Shown here: positions 40,577 to 49,584 of the stretch, one piece after another | Position numbering within the stretch: the stretch's first letter is position 1 | How the letters are laid out: every line of letters starts with the position of its first letter | Source of the DNA: Citrobacter werkmanii NBRC 105721 | GTDB taxonomy: Bacteria > Pseudomonadota > Gammaproteobacteria > Enterobacterales > Enterobacteriaceae | NCBI GenBank assembly: GCA_000759755.1 | Contig: BBMW01000007.1 | Span: 310,001-374,000 of the forward strand | DNA length: 64,000 nt | Direction: 5' to 3' | The notes under the pieces: model-generated | What the model saw: only the letters and a program-made list of their open reading frames with translations | Database searches by the model: none | What the model was told of the DNA's origin: nothing | Translations under genes and position numbers: made by a program

Positions 40577-40765
40577 AGAGCACCTTCGGATATTATATTT
40601 TGATATAACATCTGTATCAGGCGATGCACAATTATTCATCAGATTTATCGTGATTTCCTGAGCGTAATAAAGCGTGAAAACTGTTTTTGCGGTTCAAAGG
40701 ATTATGACAGATCTGATAAACGAAATACGGCGCACCTTCCATATCCGGACTGCACCGGAGGAGCA

Positions 40766-40860
40766 TCAGCGATAGCATGAAGGCCAGATTTTTTCAGGCA
40801 CGACGTCAAGCGCTTCGGCAATCAATCTCTCGCCTTTGGGCCAGTGGCGGATAAGCGCAA
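40766..40860 (-). pseudogene. Fragment of a second Ner-like regulator
   Basis: On the minus strand the sequence reads HWPKGERLIAEALDV...IWPS..., the C-terminal third of the Ner-like gene at 25233-25454. The DNA identity is high across about 75 bp, then the match ends abruptly near 40860. The first two thirds are gone. It marks a recombination or deletion edge of an eroded island copy. Confidence 0.8.
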
Positions 40861-40906
40861 TAATAACCGCAACGCCACAACATTACCTTGCTCTTCAAGG
40901 AAGACA

Positions 40907-41932
40907 TTAATCCACTTTCATCTGTCTTTTGCGAAAGAAAACCAATGCTGGAACGGTATGAATGAGAAGCATACGAATAATATGATTCGCCATAACAAAG
41001 CTCGCATCCGCTTTTAACGCCAGCGCGGCAAATGACATCGACTCCACACTGCCGGGAACCCAGGAGAGCATCAACACCGGGAAGGGATAATCCAGCAAGC
41101 GCGCCGAGATAAATGCCATGATTATCGTCACTCCCAGTCCAATGAGAACAAGCTGTACCGAAGACCAAAGATAACGACTAAATTCAGCCATCAAATAAGT
41201 CGTAAAATGATGCCCCAGCAAGATCCCCATCAGCACCATGCTAATCTGGTTAAAGAGATCGGGGAAAATTAGCGGTTGTGAAGATAACGGGTGCAATGCC
41301 GCCGCGCAAACCAGCGAGGTTATCATAAAGGGTGCAGGGAAATGTAAGCGCTCCAGAAACTTCCCTGCAATATATCCTGCTAATACCATTCCGGTCAGCC
41401 AGAGCAGATTGTGTCCGGAGAAAAAAACAGCTGGAGTCGCTGCCAGAATATCTGCAGATGCCCCACGCGTGATATACCCGGCCAGAAACGTCAGGGTAAT
41501 GAGACGCAGAGAATGCGAGATCACAATCTTTTGTGGCGGCGTCTTAATATGGGAGGCTAACGCCAGTACCGCCGCCATCGCTCCTGGCACCGCACCTAAA
41601 AGCGCCTCTTCTTTACTCCAGCCTAACCGCCGCACACACCAGAAGTAACTCAAGGTAAATTGTAAAGATAAGCAGAGTAATAACAAAGCAAACAAAAGGC
41701 TTATCTGTCGATGTTCGCCATATGAAAAATCTCTGAACATAATCCCTATCGAGATTCCGAGAGAAAGCTGGATAACCGTGATACTCCCCGGCATTGAGGA
41801 TACGGAGAACCCAATACGTTTAAGCATAAGCACGGTAAAAAGGGCACCAAACATCATGCCCAGTGGAACGTTACAGAAAGTGAATCCCTGCCCGACGAGA
41901 AAACAGAGGATAATACCTGCCAATACTCTCAT
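40907..41932 (-). CDS. AbrB-duplication-family membrane transporter
   Basis: A 341-residue polytopic membrane protein of the AbrB family (also called putative ammonia monooxygenase regulators, PF05145), with two similar halves of about five helices and the typical GISIGIMF, GAVPGAMAAVLALASHI and LSWVPGSVESMSFAALALKADASFVMANHIIR stretches. Length is normal and the frame intact. Related proteins are poorly characterised integral membrane proteins proposed as transporters. It is the last gene of the leftward metabolic run, 65 bp after the broken ATP-grasp gene. Confidence 0.8.
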   Translation of the reverse strand: MRVLAGIILCFLVGQGFTFCNVPLGMMFGALFTVLMLKRIGFSVSSMPGSITVIQLSLGISIGIMFRDFSYGEHRQISLLFALLLLCLSLQFTLSYFWCVRRLGWSKEEALLGAVPGAMAAVLALASHIKTPPQKIVISHSLRLITLTFLAGYITRGASADILAATPAVFFSGHNLLWLTGMVLAGYIAGKFLERLHFPAPFMITSLVCAAALHPLSSQPLIFPDLFNQISMVLMGILLGHHFTTYLMAEFSRYLWSSVQLVLIGLGVTIIMAFISARLLDYPFPVLMLSWVPGSVESMSFAALALKADASFVMANHIIRMLLIHTVPALVFFRKRQMKVD

Positions 41933-41997
41933 CCAGTACCTCTCCTGGCCGGTTGTTCAGATAACAATAGTTTTCGCCGGCACCGTCATGAATATAT

Positions 41998-43230
41998 TCA
42001 GTGCACCGTATCTTTAACCCAATGCGTATTATCGATCACCCATTGCGTTAGCATCGCAAGATGTTCCTCAATTTCGCGACTGGACTCACCTTCAACAATA
42101 GCACTGACAATCTCACCATTCGTCAGTTTCATCACATCGTAATGACGTCCGACAACACCTGTAGCCCGATAATTGATCACAAAAGGTAACGGACATTTAT
42201 CCGCAATAGCCTGTAAGGTTCCTTGAGAAGGCGGCACATTCAGTTGTCCAACCCGGATAACAGGTATTCTTTGCGCTAAATCCCGCGGATACGTTTCGTT
42301 CAGACAGGCCTTCAGCCATGTCATACGCGGATCGAGGCCAAACGCCGCACCTAATTCTTCATTAACGAAACATCCGCCTAACCGGCAGGCAAGCTCGCCG
42401 AAAATAATATTACCGCCCTGATCCACAAATACCTCAAGATGAAGTAAGGTGTTTTTCTCAATAGGGAAGACTTCTTTCGCAAGGTATTTTGTATAGTCAA
42501 TCAACTTCTGGTGTAGTGAATTATCATCTTCCATGACCAGCCCTAAGGTTTGCCCTGATAGAAAATCAAGACAAGATACCGTGGCCCGAGAGGCGGAAAT
42601 AAATATGGTTTTCCCCTGCAGATACAACGCGTTGATCTGATAAGCCTCACATTCGATAAACTTCTCGATTAACAGATTATGGTATTCAGAGGATTTCATC
42701 TGCGCCAGATATTTAAATAACTGACCTTCATTTTTTAAAACCACCACTCCCAGAGATCCACGTCCATCATTTGGTTTTATCACGCAGGGATATCCTTGTT
42801 ACGCAATAAATGAGGCCATTGCCGTCGCATTTCCCACGCGAGCCATTGCTGGAATCGGTAACTGATATTGCTGCACACGGGATTTCATCAGAAACTTATC
42901 GCGAAACAGGATCACCGCATTCTCACGCCCCTGCGTTAAACCTAAACGATCGCTGATCCTTGCCGCTCTGAGCACATCAATTTCAGCCAGGAAGTAAATA
43001 CCGCTGGCGTTGTTCGAACGAGCATAATGATAAATATCCAGTTCTACCAGGGGATTATCGTTAAAGTTTTCATAAAACAGAAAGGTAAAATCATTCCCCA
43101 TATGATGCAAGATCGCCGCTTTTTGACTAGCGCAGGTGGCTATCACTAACGGCGTTGATTGCTGGAGTTCATGCCAGGCGTTTGGCGAGTGTTGTAAAAG
43201 AATTTTGGGTGGGCACAGTAAGATGTTCAT
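41998..43230 (-). pseudogene. ATP-grasp ligase interrupted by an in-frame stop
   Basis: Two reading frames, 43230-42799 and the continuation to 41998, lie in the same frame and together make a 410-residue ATP-grasp protein of the dipeptide-ligase (BacD/DdaF-like) type. RDKFLMKSRVQQYQLPIPAM precedes the stop; VIKPNDGRGSLGVVVL (ATP-binding Lys/Gly-rich loop) and HLEVFVDQGGNIIFGELACRLGG (Mg-binding) follow it. A TAA at 42799-42801 separates ...ASFIA from QGYPCVIKP; one base change would restore it. The start overlaps the oxygenase stop (TAATG). It is either a recent pseudogene or a sequencing error. Confidence 0.85.
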
Positions 43231-43877
43231 TATTTTTCACTCTCGATATCAAACGTAATGACAAACACATCCCGAAATCCTTTCCCGGGCAACAGCGGTA
43301 CGATAGGTGCGGTATAATGCAGATAATTAACATCATTGAAAATGATCGCCTCCCCCGCCAGAATTTTGAAGGTTGTTGCGTCATTTCCGCCGTCGTGATG
43401 AGGGATTAACGTAGTATCGCCACCGGCGATATTTTCCATTTCGCTGCAATAGACGGCAATGAACTTAAAGCCATCCTGATGTATACCTTCCGGAGCAGGA
43501 TAGCCCGGTTGTCGATCATGTGTTGTAATTCTTATTTGATGAATACCTACGTTATAGTTCTCCTTCGGTAACAATGGCAGTAATTTGCTAAATACCAGAT
43601 TCATAACTTCTTCGGCAACATCCTGTTTTATTTCTGGATACTTTCTGCTGATACCACCTGAATACGTATTAACTTTTTCAGACTGAAAGAAAACTCCGGC
43701 CTCACACAAACTAAAATATTTTTCACACCCTGCTTTTGCCTGAAGATAACTTCGAAAACGAAATTTTCCATCTTCAGCTTTAAGCCAGGGATCAGGTAGC
43801 AACTCATCAAAGCTTTTTTTAACATTAATCGAGGTATTACCCAAACGTATATGATGATAAGCATGCATATATGACAT
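43230..43877 (-). CDS. 2-oxoglutarate/Fe(II)-dependent oxygenase (amino-acid hydroxylase-like)
   Basis: A 215-residue protein of the 2OG-Fe_Oxy_2 (PF10014) type, which includes the Bacillus L-isoleucine 4-hydroxylase. The iron site HQD (GIHQDGFKFIAVYC) and distal His (DVNYLHYTAPI) are present, and GFRDVFVITFDIE carries the 2-oxoglutarate-binding Arg. It probably hydroxylates a free amino acid. It is co-translated with the downstream ATP-grasp gene, which suggests a hydroxylated amino acid is the ligase's substrate. The frame is intact. Confidence 0.78.
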   Translation of the reverse strand: MSYMHAYHHIRLGNTSINVKKSFDELLPDPWLKAEDGKFRFRSYLQAKAGCEKYFSLCEAGVFFQSEKVNTYSGGISRKYPEIKQDVAEEVMNLVFSKLLPLLPKENYNVGIHQIRITTHDRQPGYPAPEGIHQDGFKFIAVYCSEMENIAGGDTTLIPHHDGGNDATTFKILAGEAIIFNDVNYLHYTAPIVPLLPGKGFRDVFVITFDIESEK

Positions 43878-44027
43878 CCTCAGAAAAGAGACAATAATGT
43901 ATGTTGGTTATTTTTCTCAACTTATGACACCGGCAAGGGCCAATATCATTACCTGCATCTTGGGCAAAATACGATGACTGCGGATATCAGGCGAGGAACG
44001 CACGTTCCCCCGCCATCACATTCACTA

Positions 44028-44231
44028 TTACTGGCTTTTTTTACGCAACTCGGTCACCGGTACGCCGCCAATCCCCCAGTTATCGGTATCGACTTCGTCA
44101 ATAACCACAATGGTTGTAGCAGGGTTTTTATTAAGCACATCCACCAGTAGCTGAGTCGCACCTTCCATCAGCTGTTTCTTTTGTTTATCGGTCACACCTT
44201 CTTTAGTGATCTTAATATTTACGTAGGGCAT
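44028..44231 (-). CDS. 4-oxalocrotonate tautomerase-family enzyme
   Basis: A 67-residue tautomerase-superfamily protein: after removal of Met it begins with the catalytic Pro1 (PYVNIKITKEGVTDKQKK), and IVVIDEVDTDNWGIGGVPV follows the family pattern. Members move protons between enol and keto forms; the substrate here is unknown. It lies 15 bp after the membrane-transporter gene in the metabolic run. Confidence 0.87.
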   Translation of the reverse strand: MPYVNIKITKEGVTDKQKKQLMEGATQLLVDVLNKNPATTIVVIDEVDTDNWGIGGVPVTELRKKSQ

Positions 44232-44246
44232 AACAACTCCTGTAAA

Positions 44247-45587
44247 CTAAATGATTGTGGATAATGCGCCGAGGTAGCTAAGCGCAAACAGGTTAAACAG
44301 CAGAACATAACCATAATGCATCTGGAAACTGGTTCTGCCGGGAGAAACATTAAGGCTGTTAGCAGCAAAAATTGCGTTTATCGATACCGGAGATAGCAGT
44401 TGCGTAGCAATAAAAAGGCAAATCCAAATCTGATAATCCACCACGCTGCCGGAAAGATAGTCGGAAAAAATCGACCACGACACGCTAAATATAATTAGGG
44501 GATGAATACCGAGGATACCAGGCAAGGGCAGAACAAATAAAATAATGGCATAGCACTGAAAAGTTGTAAGACCGCTAACAAACGCTGTAATGCCTTGCGG
44601 GATGTTTGCAAATAACATCATACATACCGATGTTAATAGGCTACATGCCAGGAGTAATACCACTTCGCCGGAGATCCCCTGAGCAGATTCAGACAGTTGT
44701 TGTGCCCACTGCTTTTTGCGATTCACAAAATGGCTGACGATAAAAAGAACAACTGCCGTGAAGGTGATGCTCTGCAAAGGATTCAACCCCAGCACGCTCA
44801 AAGATAGAATAAAGCTTCCCCAAAACAAGCCGATAAAAGCAAGAATCGAGGTCATATTGCCGCGGTCAGAAACCGTATGACTATCTTCGGCAACCAGTTG
44901 GACACGCGATTTCTGGTTTAACAGGATACTGAATAAAAACAGGGGAATGCCGACCAGCATCGCCGGAACATGAGGGATATCCGGCATAGCTGCCCATACT
45001 GCCGCAGCACCAATAGTCGTCGGCATTAAAACCATCGTGATACATACCGTACGAGTGACAATCTTCGCCAGGTTAAACTTCGGTTGAACCACTTTTTTCA
45101 GGCTATCAAGCAGGAGCGGAATGGCCCCAAGGCTCATTGGCCAGGTTAAAAAAGCGGTCAGCAACGTAATGGACAATGTGACTCGAGACGGTTTTTTCTG
45201 CAGTAAATATGCCCCCAGCGCAGCGTTAAAATTTATCGCGTTCATCACCTGCCGGAGTAATGCAATCCCCACCAGCAAGAGCATGACGTCTGAATATCGT
45301 ACAAATACAGCGAGGAGGTTAAGTTCCCCACTCTTGTTTGCTGTCAGTAGAAAAATCATCGAAGCGAGAAAAATGAGTATCCCACTTCTTGCCGATGATT
45401 TTTTCCACCAGAATGAAAAAGTTGACAGGATATACAATATTGACGCAACGAGTGCTAAAGCAGACATCAAGGGATATTTACCGGCGAGCACACAGGATGC
45501 AAGGAAAACACCCAATGAGATCACAATCATTGAGGATTGCAGATTTTGCCAGAGATTACCGTGCGTCTGGATTTGCTCAGTCTGCAT
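44247..45587 (-). CDS. Unassigned polytopic membrane transporter (446 residues)
   Basis: A hydrophobic protein of about eleven to twelve helices with WPMSLGAIPLLLDSLKKVV and LPLPGILGIHPLIIFSVSW stretches reminiscent of the ion-transporter/DcuC-like superfamily (re-entrant Pro/Gly loops). I cannot name a family. The ATG at 45587 overlaps the stop of the upstream broken FAD gene (ATGCAGACTGA), which indicates translational coupling; an earlier start at 45611 is possible. Substrate unknown; export or uptake of the pathway product is a reasonable guess. Confidence 0.65.
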   Translation of the reverse strand: MQTEQIQTHGNLWQNLQSSMIVISLGVFLASCVLAGKYPLMSALALVASILYILSTFSFWWKKSSARSGILIFLASMIFLLTANKSGELNLLAVFVRYSDVMLLLVGIALLRQVMNAINFNAALGAYLLQKKPSRVTLSITLLTAFLTWPMSLGAIPLLLDSLKKVVQPKFNLAKIVTRTVCITMVLMPTTIGAAAVWAAMPDIPHVPAMLVGIPLFLFSILLNQKSRVQLVAEDSHTVSDRGNMTSILAFIGLFWGSFILSLSVLGLNPLQSITFTAVVLFIVSHFVNRKKQWAQQLSESAQGISGEVVLLLACSLLTSVCMMLFANIPQGITAFVSGLTTFQCYAIILFVLPLPGILGIHPLIIFSVSWSIFSDYLSGSVVDYQIWICLFIATQLLSPVSINAIFAANSLNVSPGRTSFQMHYGYVLLFNLFALSYLGALSTII

Positions 45588-46259
45588 TAATGACAACCTC
45601 ATGCTGAACATTGCGATGGTGCAATTGTTGATACATATCGGTTACACAGCGCCCGGCATCGACCAGGAACCTCGAATTGACAAGGGATCGGGGCAATACG
45701 TAAGTGTAAAAATTAGCCCCTTCCGCTGGATTGCCTAACACCCAAATCGATTCTTGCGTTTCCCCAAGGCAGTTAATCGGATGCTGATTGATATCAATAT
45801 CCAGCCCGCCTGGATGATAACCATCGTTCATAAAGGGACGCACAATACCGTTTTTAGTATTCTCTCATACGCCCAATTCAAATATTCCCCCAATAAGCGA
45901 CGAGGCAAGTAATCATTTGCATCAATAGCTCTACCTGTTTCGCTTTTTATATAGCGATCATTCACTTTGCGATAACCCTGATTGTTAGCCCATTGATGAA
46001 AACATGGGCCCGGGCGAAAAGGGTCGGCATTTTTTACGGTCGCATCGCCAAACAATGTTATTTGACAGGCAACAGTATTAACTAATAAATGATCGGGCTG
46101 AGACAAACTATGCGCTCCCACACTCATGGCATTTTTATCAATAATAATGATCTGCATATGTTCATTAATCGCAGACTCTGTATGCAGGGCACAAATCCTT
46201 TCCAGAATACTTAAACCACGCGGTCCCATACCCAGTATAGCCACTGTCATTTTTTTCAT
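45577..46259 (-). pseudogene. FAD/NAD(P)-binding protein with a central deletion
   Basis: The N-terminus (ILGMGPRGLSILERICAL, a Rossmann GxGxxG-type motif; then DHLLVNTVACQITLFGD) is the start of the large FAD/NAD(P)-binding family (NAD_binding_9 type, usually about 550-650 residues). After 144 codons the frame ends; a second frame, shifted, carries the family's C-terminal part (NGIVRPFMNDGYHPGGLDIDI). Together they give only about 230 codons, so roughly the middle 300-400 residues are missing, and the join near 45.85 kb is out of frame. The start overlaps the upstream exporter stop (ATGA). Confidence 0.78.
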
Positions 46260-47446
46260 TCTTTGCTCCAACTGTCTGAATATTTAACTTTACTGTATTG
46301 TAAATAGCTAATCCCTGCTGCGATGAATAACGAGGCTGCACCCAATAATATGGAATAGGTCATTCCATTTTTATTGCTCTGGAAAGCACTGACAATTAAT
46401 GGACCGACGATCTGCCCGACCCCATAAGTCAGCGTAACGAGGCCAAGAAGGTTAATATTTTTTGGTGCCCTTATTTTTCTTGCCAGCGGCATGACCAAAG
46501 AACTGGTCCCCATGAATGTGCCGCCAAAACCAATACAGCTAATGGTTAGTAGCAGTGGTGAGTTAATAAATATGGCCATGACTACGCAACTCGCCTGAAC
46601 AATTAAGTTAACACTTAGGCAGGATAATATATTCCACTTGCGCGCAGCCCATAACCAGCCATAGCATCCAGGAATAACGGCAAGACCGACAATGGACCAG
46701 ATATGGTCGGCTAAAAAGGTGTTGCCAACCCCCCGGGCCATTAACGGTAAATATGTAGCGACAATGATATAACCGAATCCGGCCAGACCATACAGTAAGG
46801 CTAAATTCCACCACTGGATTTCAGGTTCCGCACTTACGACTGCTTTTACCGCGGGGATCATATGCTTATCTTTCGGCAATAAAATTACCAGGATGACGAA
46901 AAATATCGTTGAAAGTATGGAAGCGCCAATCCACAACAAGCGTGAATCTAACGCGTAAGACACGCCAGCAATGACATATTCATTACCGATAAAAATGCCT
47001 ATTCCTACGCCTGAAAACAGTGAGGCGATAACAAAAGGATTATGGGTATGCTGGAGCACCAGCATTGAACCAAATATCATCATTCCCGCGCTTGCCACAC
47101 CCGCAAGGAATCTGATTAACAGAATAATTTCAGGCTGAGTCACTTGTGCCATCAAAAAAATCAGCAGGCCTGTGAGTAACGCTGAAGCCAGTAACAGCAT
47201 TCTTAACTTATTGACTGCGTTAAAAATACCAAAGGAGAAAAGGAGACTGCCGACGAGGTAACCTGCATAGTTGGCGCTGGCAATTAAGGATAATTGCGAA
47301 AAGGTAAAAAGCCCTTCATGAAGCATAACGGGAAGCATAGGGGTATATAAAAAACGCCCAATTCCCATTCCTAAGGTCAAGACGATCATACCAAATACAG
47401 CAGTACTCAACTGACGATGGCCAACAGCACTGTGATCGAGATCCAT
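46256..47446 (-). CDS. YbfB/YjiJ-family MFS transporter
   Basis: A 396-residue twelve-helix major facilitator of the YbfB/YjiJ type (FGMIVLTLGMGIGRFLYTPMLPVML; SLIASANYAGYLVGSLLF; GTSSLVMPLARKIRAP). The family has few known substrates. It is the first gene of the leftward metabolic run and divergent from a LysR regulator, with a 100-bp promoter gap. Likely a pathway-product exporter; the frame is intact. Confidence 0.87.
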   Translation of the reverse strand: MDLDHSAVGHRQLSTAVFGMIVLTLGMGIGRFLYTPMLPVMLHEGLFTFSQLSLIASANYAGYLVGSLLFSFGIFNAVNKLRMLLLASALLTGLLIFLMAQVTQPEIILLIRFLAGVASAGMMIFGSMLVLQHTHNPFVIASLFSGVGIGIFIGNEYVIAGVSYALDSRLLWIGASILSTIFFVILVILLPKDKHMIPAVKAVVSAEPEIQWWNLALLYGLAGFGYIIVATYLPLMARGVGNTFLADHIWSIVGLAVIPGCYGWLWAARKWNILSCLSVNLIVQASCVVMAIFINSPLLLTISCIGFGGTFMGTSSLVMPLARKIRAPKNINLLGLVTLTYGVGQIVGPLIVSAFQSNKNGMTYSILLGAASLFIAAGISYLQYSKVKYSDSWSKE

Positions 47447-47545
47447 TTTTTGGCCTCAAAAGACGAATTAAGTTTGATTGTTATATTACACAGGGAAATG
47501 ATAATAAAAAGTTAATAAAAATGACGAAAACATTCACTTTAGGTA

Positions 47546-48427
47546 ATGCCTTCTATGAACAGTACCTCGCTTAATTTGTTTAAAACGGTTGCGGAAACGG
47601 GTTCCATATCCGCTGCTGCACGTAGTCTGCACTGCGTTTCATCGAATGTCACAACCCGTCTCAAACAGCTGGAAGCCAGCCTTGACGTATCTCTGTTTGT
47701 CCGTGAGAAAAATCGTCTCTACATCACCCCTGAAGGCGAGCTTCTTCTTCGCTATGCCAACAAAATTCTGGCTCTGTTACACGAAGCGGAATTGTCCATG
47801 CATGGAACAAAAGTGGCGGGGCCGTTACGCATCGGCGCAATGGAAACGACCGCAGCGGTACGTCTGCCTTCGATACTGGCGAATTTCCACCGCGAAATGC
47901 CTTCCGTTGAGCTAAACCTGAAAACCTCCCCCACGGAGGTACTGGTGCAGCACATCCTGAACAATGAACTGGAAATCGCTTTCGTTGCCGATCATCAGGG
48001 ACTGCACACGGAAAATTCGCCTCTGCAATCGCACATTTTATGTCAGGAAACGCTGGTACTGGTGACGGCGGCAGAACACCGGGATGTCATTACCGGCGCG
48101 GATCTCAAGGTGTCAAGACCGCTGGTCTTTGTTAAGGGGTGTAACTATCGCTCCCGTCTGGGACAATGGCTGCGGCTGCAGGGAGTCGATTATGCCGATC
48201 CCCTGGAGTTCGGCTCTTTTCAGGCGATCCTTGGCTGCGTGAGTGCCGGAATGGGGATTGCCCTGTTGCCAGAGAGCGTAGTCAGACAGTATGAACATAA
48301 TTTCCCTATCCGTAGCCATGCGATTACGCCACAAATAGGTAACGTGAATACTATGATGATATGGCTTAAAAACCGAGAAGTCAGCCGGGTGCTTAATCGC
48401 TTTGTCTCATTTATTACCGGGGCTTAA
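47546..48427 (+). CDS. LysR-family regulator of the metabolic cluster
   Basis: A 293-residue LysR-type activator with an N-terminal helix-turn-helix (NLFKTVAETGSISAAARSLHCVSSNVTTRLKQLE, about 9-42) and a substrate-binding-type effector domain (PLRIGAMETTAAVRLPSIL onward). It is divergent from the MFS gene, the standard layout for LysR control of the neighbouring operon. Starts at 47546 or 47555 both fit. The inducer is unknown. A hairpin with an island-like repeat follows its stop. Confidence 0.88.
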   Translation: MPSMNSTSLNLFKTVAETGSISAAARSLHCVSSNVTTRLKQLEASLDVSLFVREKNRLYITPEGELLLRYANKILALLHEAELSMHGTKVAGPLRIGAMETTAAVRLPSILANFHREMPSVELNLKTSPTEVLVQHILNNELEIAFVADHQGLHTENSPLQSHILCQETLVLVTAAEHRDVITGADLKVSRPLVFVKGCNYRSRLGQWLRLQGVDYADPLEFGSFQAILGCVSAGMGIALLPESVVRQYEHNFPIRSHAITPQIGNVNTMMIWLKNREVSRVLNRFVSFITGA

Positions 48428-48448
48428 TTTTTCGCTACAGACACCGGC

Positions 48449-48501
48449 GCAATGCAGGCCGCAGAGTCAGTGGAAGACTGGCGCACTCAAAAGAGCGCCA
48501 G
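48449..48501 (+). repeat. Second copy of the GCAATGCAGGCCGCAG-plus-hairpin element
   Basis: GCAATGCAGGCCGCAG (48449-48464) is followed by a hairpin CTGGCGC/GCGCCAG (48478-48501) that ends CAGTGG. The same 16 bases precede a hairpin ending CAGTG inside the island (24015-24071). It may also serve as a terminator for LysR and cbl, which converge here. Confidence 0.6.
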
Positions 48502-48532
48502 TGGCAACGTAATTGATATTGAAAAGCCCGCT

Positions 48533-49483
48533 TTATATCTGATAGTCAATCATCATTTCATCCGGCTCCATTGCCTGGCGCTTAATTTCATCCACGGATA
48601 ATCCTGCGTTGCATAGCTCGATGAATCGCCAGACATAGTTGCGCTGTAGTTGTCCTCGTTTCAACCCCAGCCAGACGGTGTTTGCATCAAATAAATGCCG
48701 GGTATCCAGACGGGTCAAACTGCCCTCCTCCTGCTCGCCACTGGATTGCTCTGCCACCAGCCCAATACCCAGTCCCAACGCCACATAAGTTTTAATCACA
48801 TCCGAATCCTGGGCGCTGAGTATGATATCCGGCACTAACCCTTTTCGGGCAAACGCTTCATCAATACGCGAACGCCCCGTAATCCCCTGGCGATAAGTAA
48901 TTAACGGCCAATGGGCGATGGATTCCAGCGTTAAAGGTGATGTCTTGACGATTGGATGGTCGTGCGGAACGAGCAGACTGTGGTGCCAACGAAACCAGGG
49001 AAAAGCCACCAGCAGTGGATCGCTACTCAGACGTTCACTGGCAATCCCAATATCTGCTCCGCCATTTTGCAACAACGCTTCGATCTCCTGTGGCGTGCCC
49101 TGAATCAGTTCCAGACGCACTTCCGGGAAAAGCTCACGAAATGCTTTAATCACTGCAGGCAGGCTATAGCGCGCCTGGGTATGCGTGGTGGCTATCGTCA
49201 GAACACCTGAGGTGTCATTGGTAAACAGATCCGCCAGACGGCGGACGTTGCTGGCCTCATTCAGAATACGTTCGGCAATGCCCAGTAAGGCTTTACCCGG
49301 TTCGGTCATGCCCAGCAGGCGTTTCCCGCGACGAATAAATATTTCGATGCCAAGTTCATCTTCAAGTTCACGAATATGTCGGCTGACGCCCGACTGCGAG
49401 GTATACAATATATTCGCGACTTCCGTCAGGTTGTAATCCTGACGGGCCGCCTCGCGGATTATTTTAAGTTGCTGGAAATTCAC
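48533..49483 (-). CDS. cbl: Cbl, CysB-like LysR regulator of sulfonate-sulfur genes
   Basis: A 316-residue LysR-type regulator closely related to CysB; in E. coli it activates tauABCD and ssuEADCB under sulfate starvation, with adenosine phosphosulfate as anti-inducer. The helix-turn-helix is at the N-terminus (TEVANILYTSQSGVSRHIRELE). The start is a GTG at 49483 (V-NFQQLKIIREAAR), matching the family; the longer frame adds six residues of no homology. It lies downstream of nac, as in E. coli. Confidence 0.95.
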   Translation of the reverse strand: MNFQQLKIIREAARQDYNLTEVANILYTSQSGVSRHIRELEDELGIEIFIRRGKRLLGMTEPGKALLGIAERILNEASNVRRLADLFTNDTSGVLTIATTHTQARYSLPAVIKAFRELFPEVRLELIQGTPQEIEALLQNGGADIGIASERLSSDPLLVAFPWFRWHHSLLVPHDHPIVKTSPLTLESIAHWPLITYRQGITGRSRIDEAFARKGLVPDIILSAQDSDVIKTYVALGLGIGLVAEQSSGEQEEGSLTRLDTRHLFDANTVWLGLKRGQLQRNYVWRFIELCNAGLSVDEIKRQAMEPDEMMIDYQI

Positions 49484-49584
49484 TTTACACTCCGGGCACA
49501 TCAGACATTACGCTATTGTTAAAGTCTGATGCCCGGCATAACAAATAATAAAAACCTGCATCTTATTCCTCTTGGGAATAAGGT

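Noticed and set aside
40640-40906. An additional intact regulator gene near 40.8 kb
   Set aside because: Only the C-terminal third of the Ner-like sequence is present and the match ends abruptly; the remainder shows no open frame worth naming.
41998-43230. Two separate genes (143 and 261 residues) at the ATP-grasp locus
   Set aside because: Both parts are in the same frame, together make one normal-length ATP-grasp protein, and the second has no ribosome-binding site.
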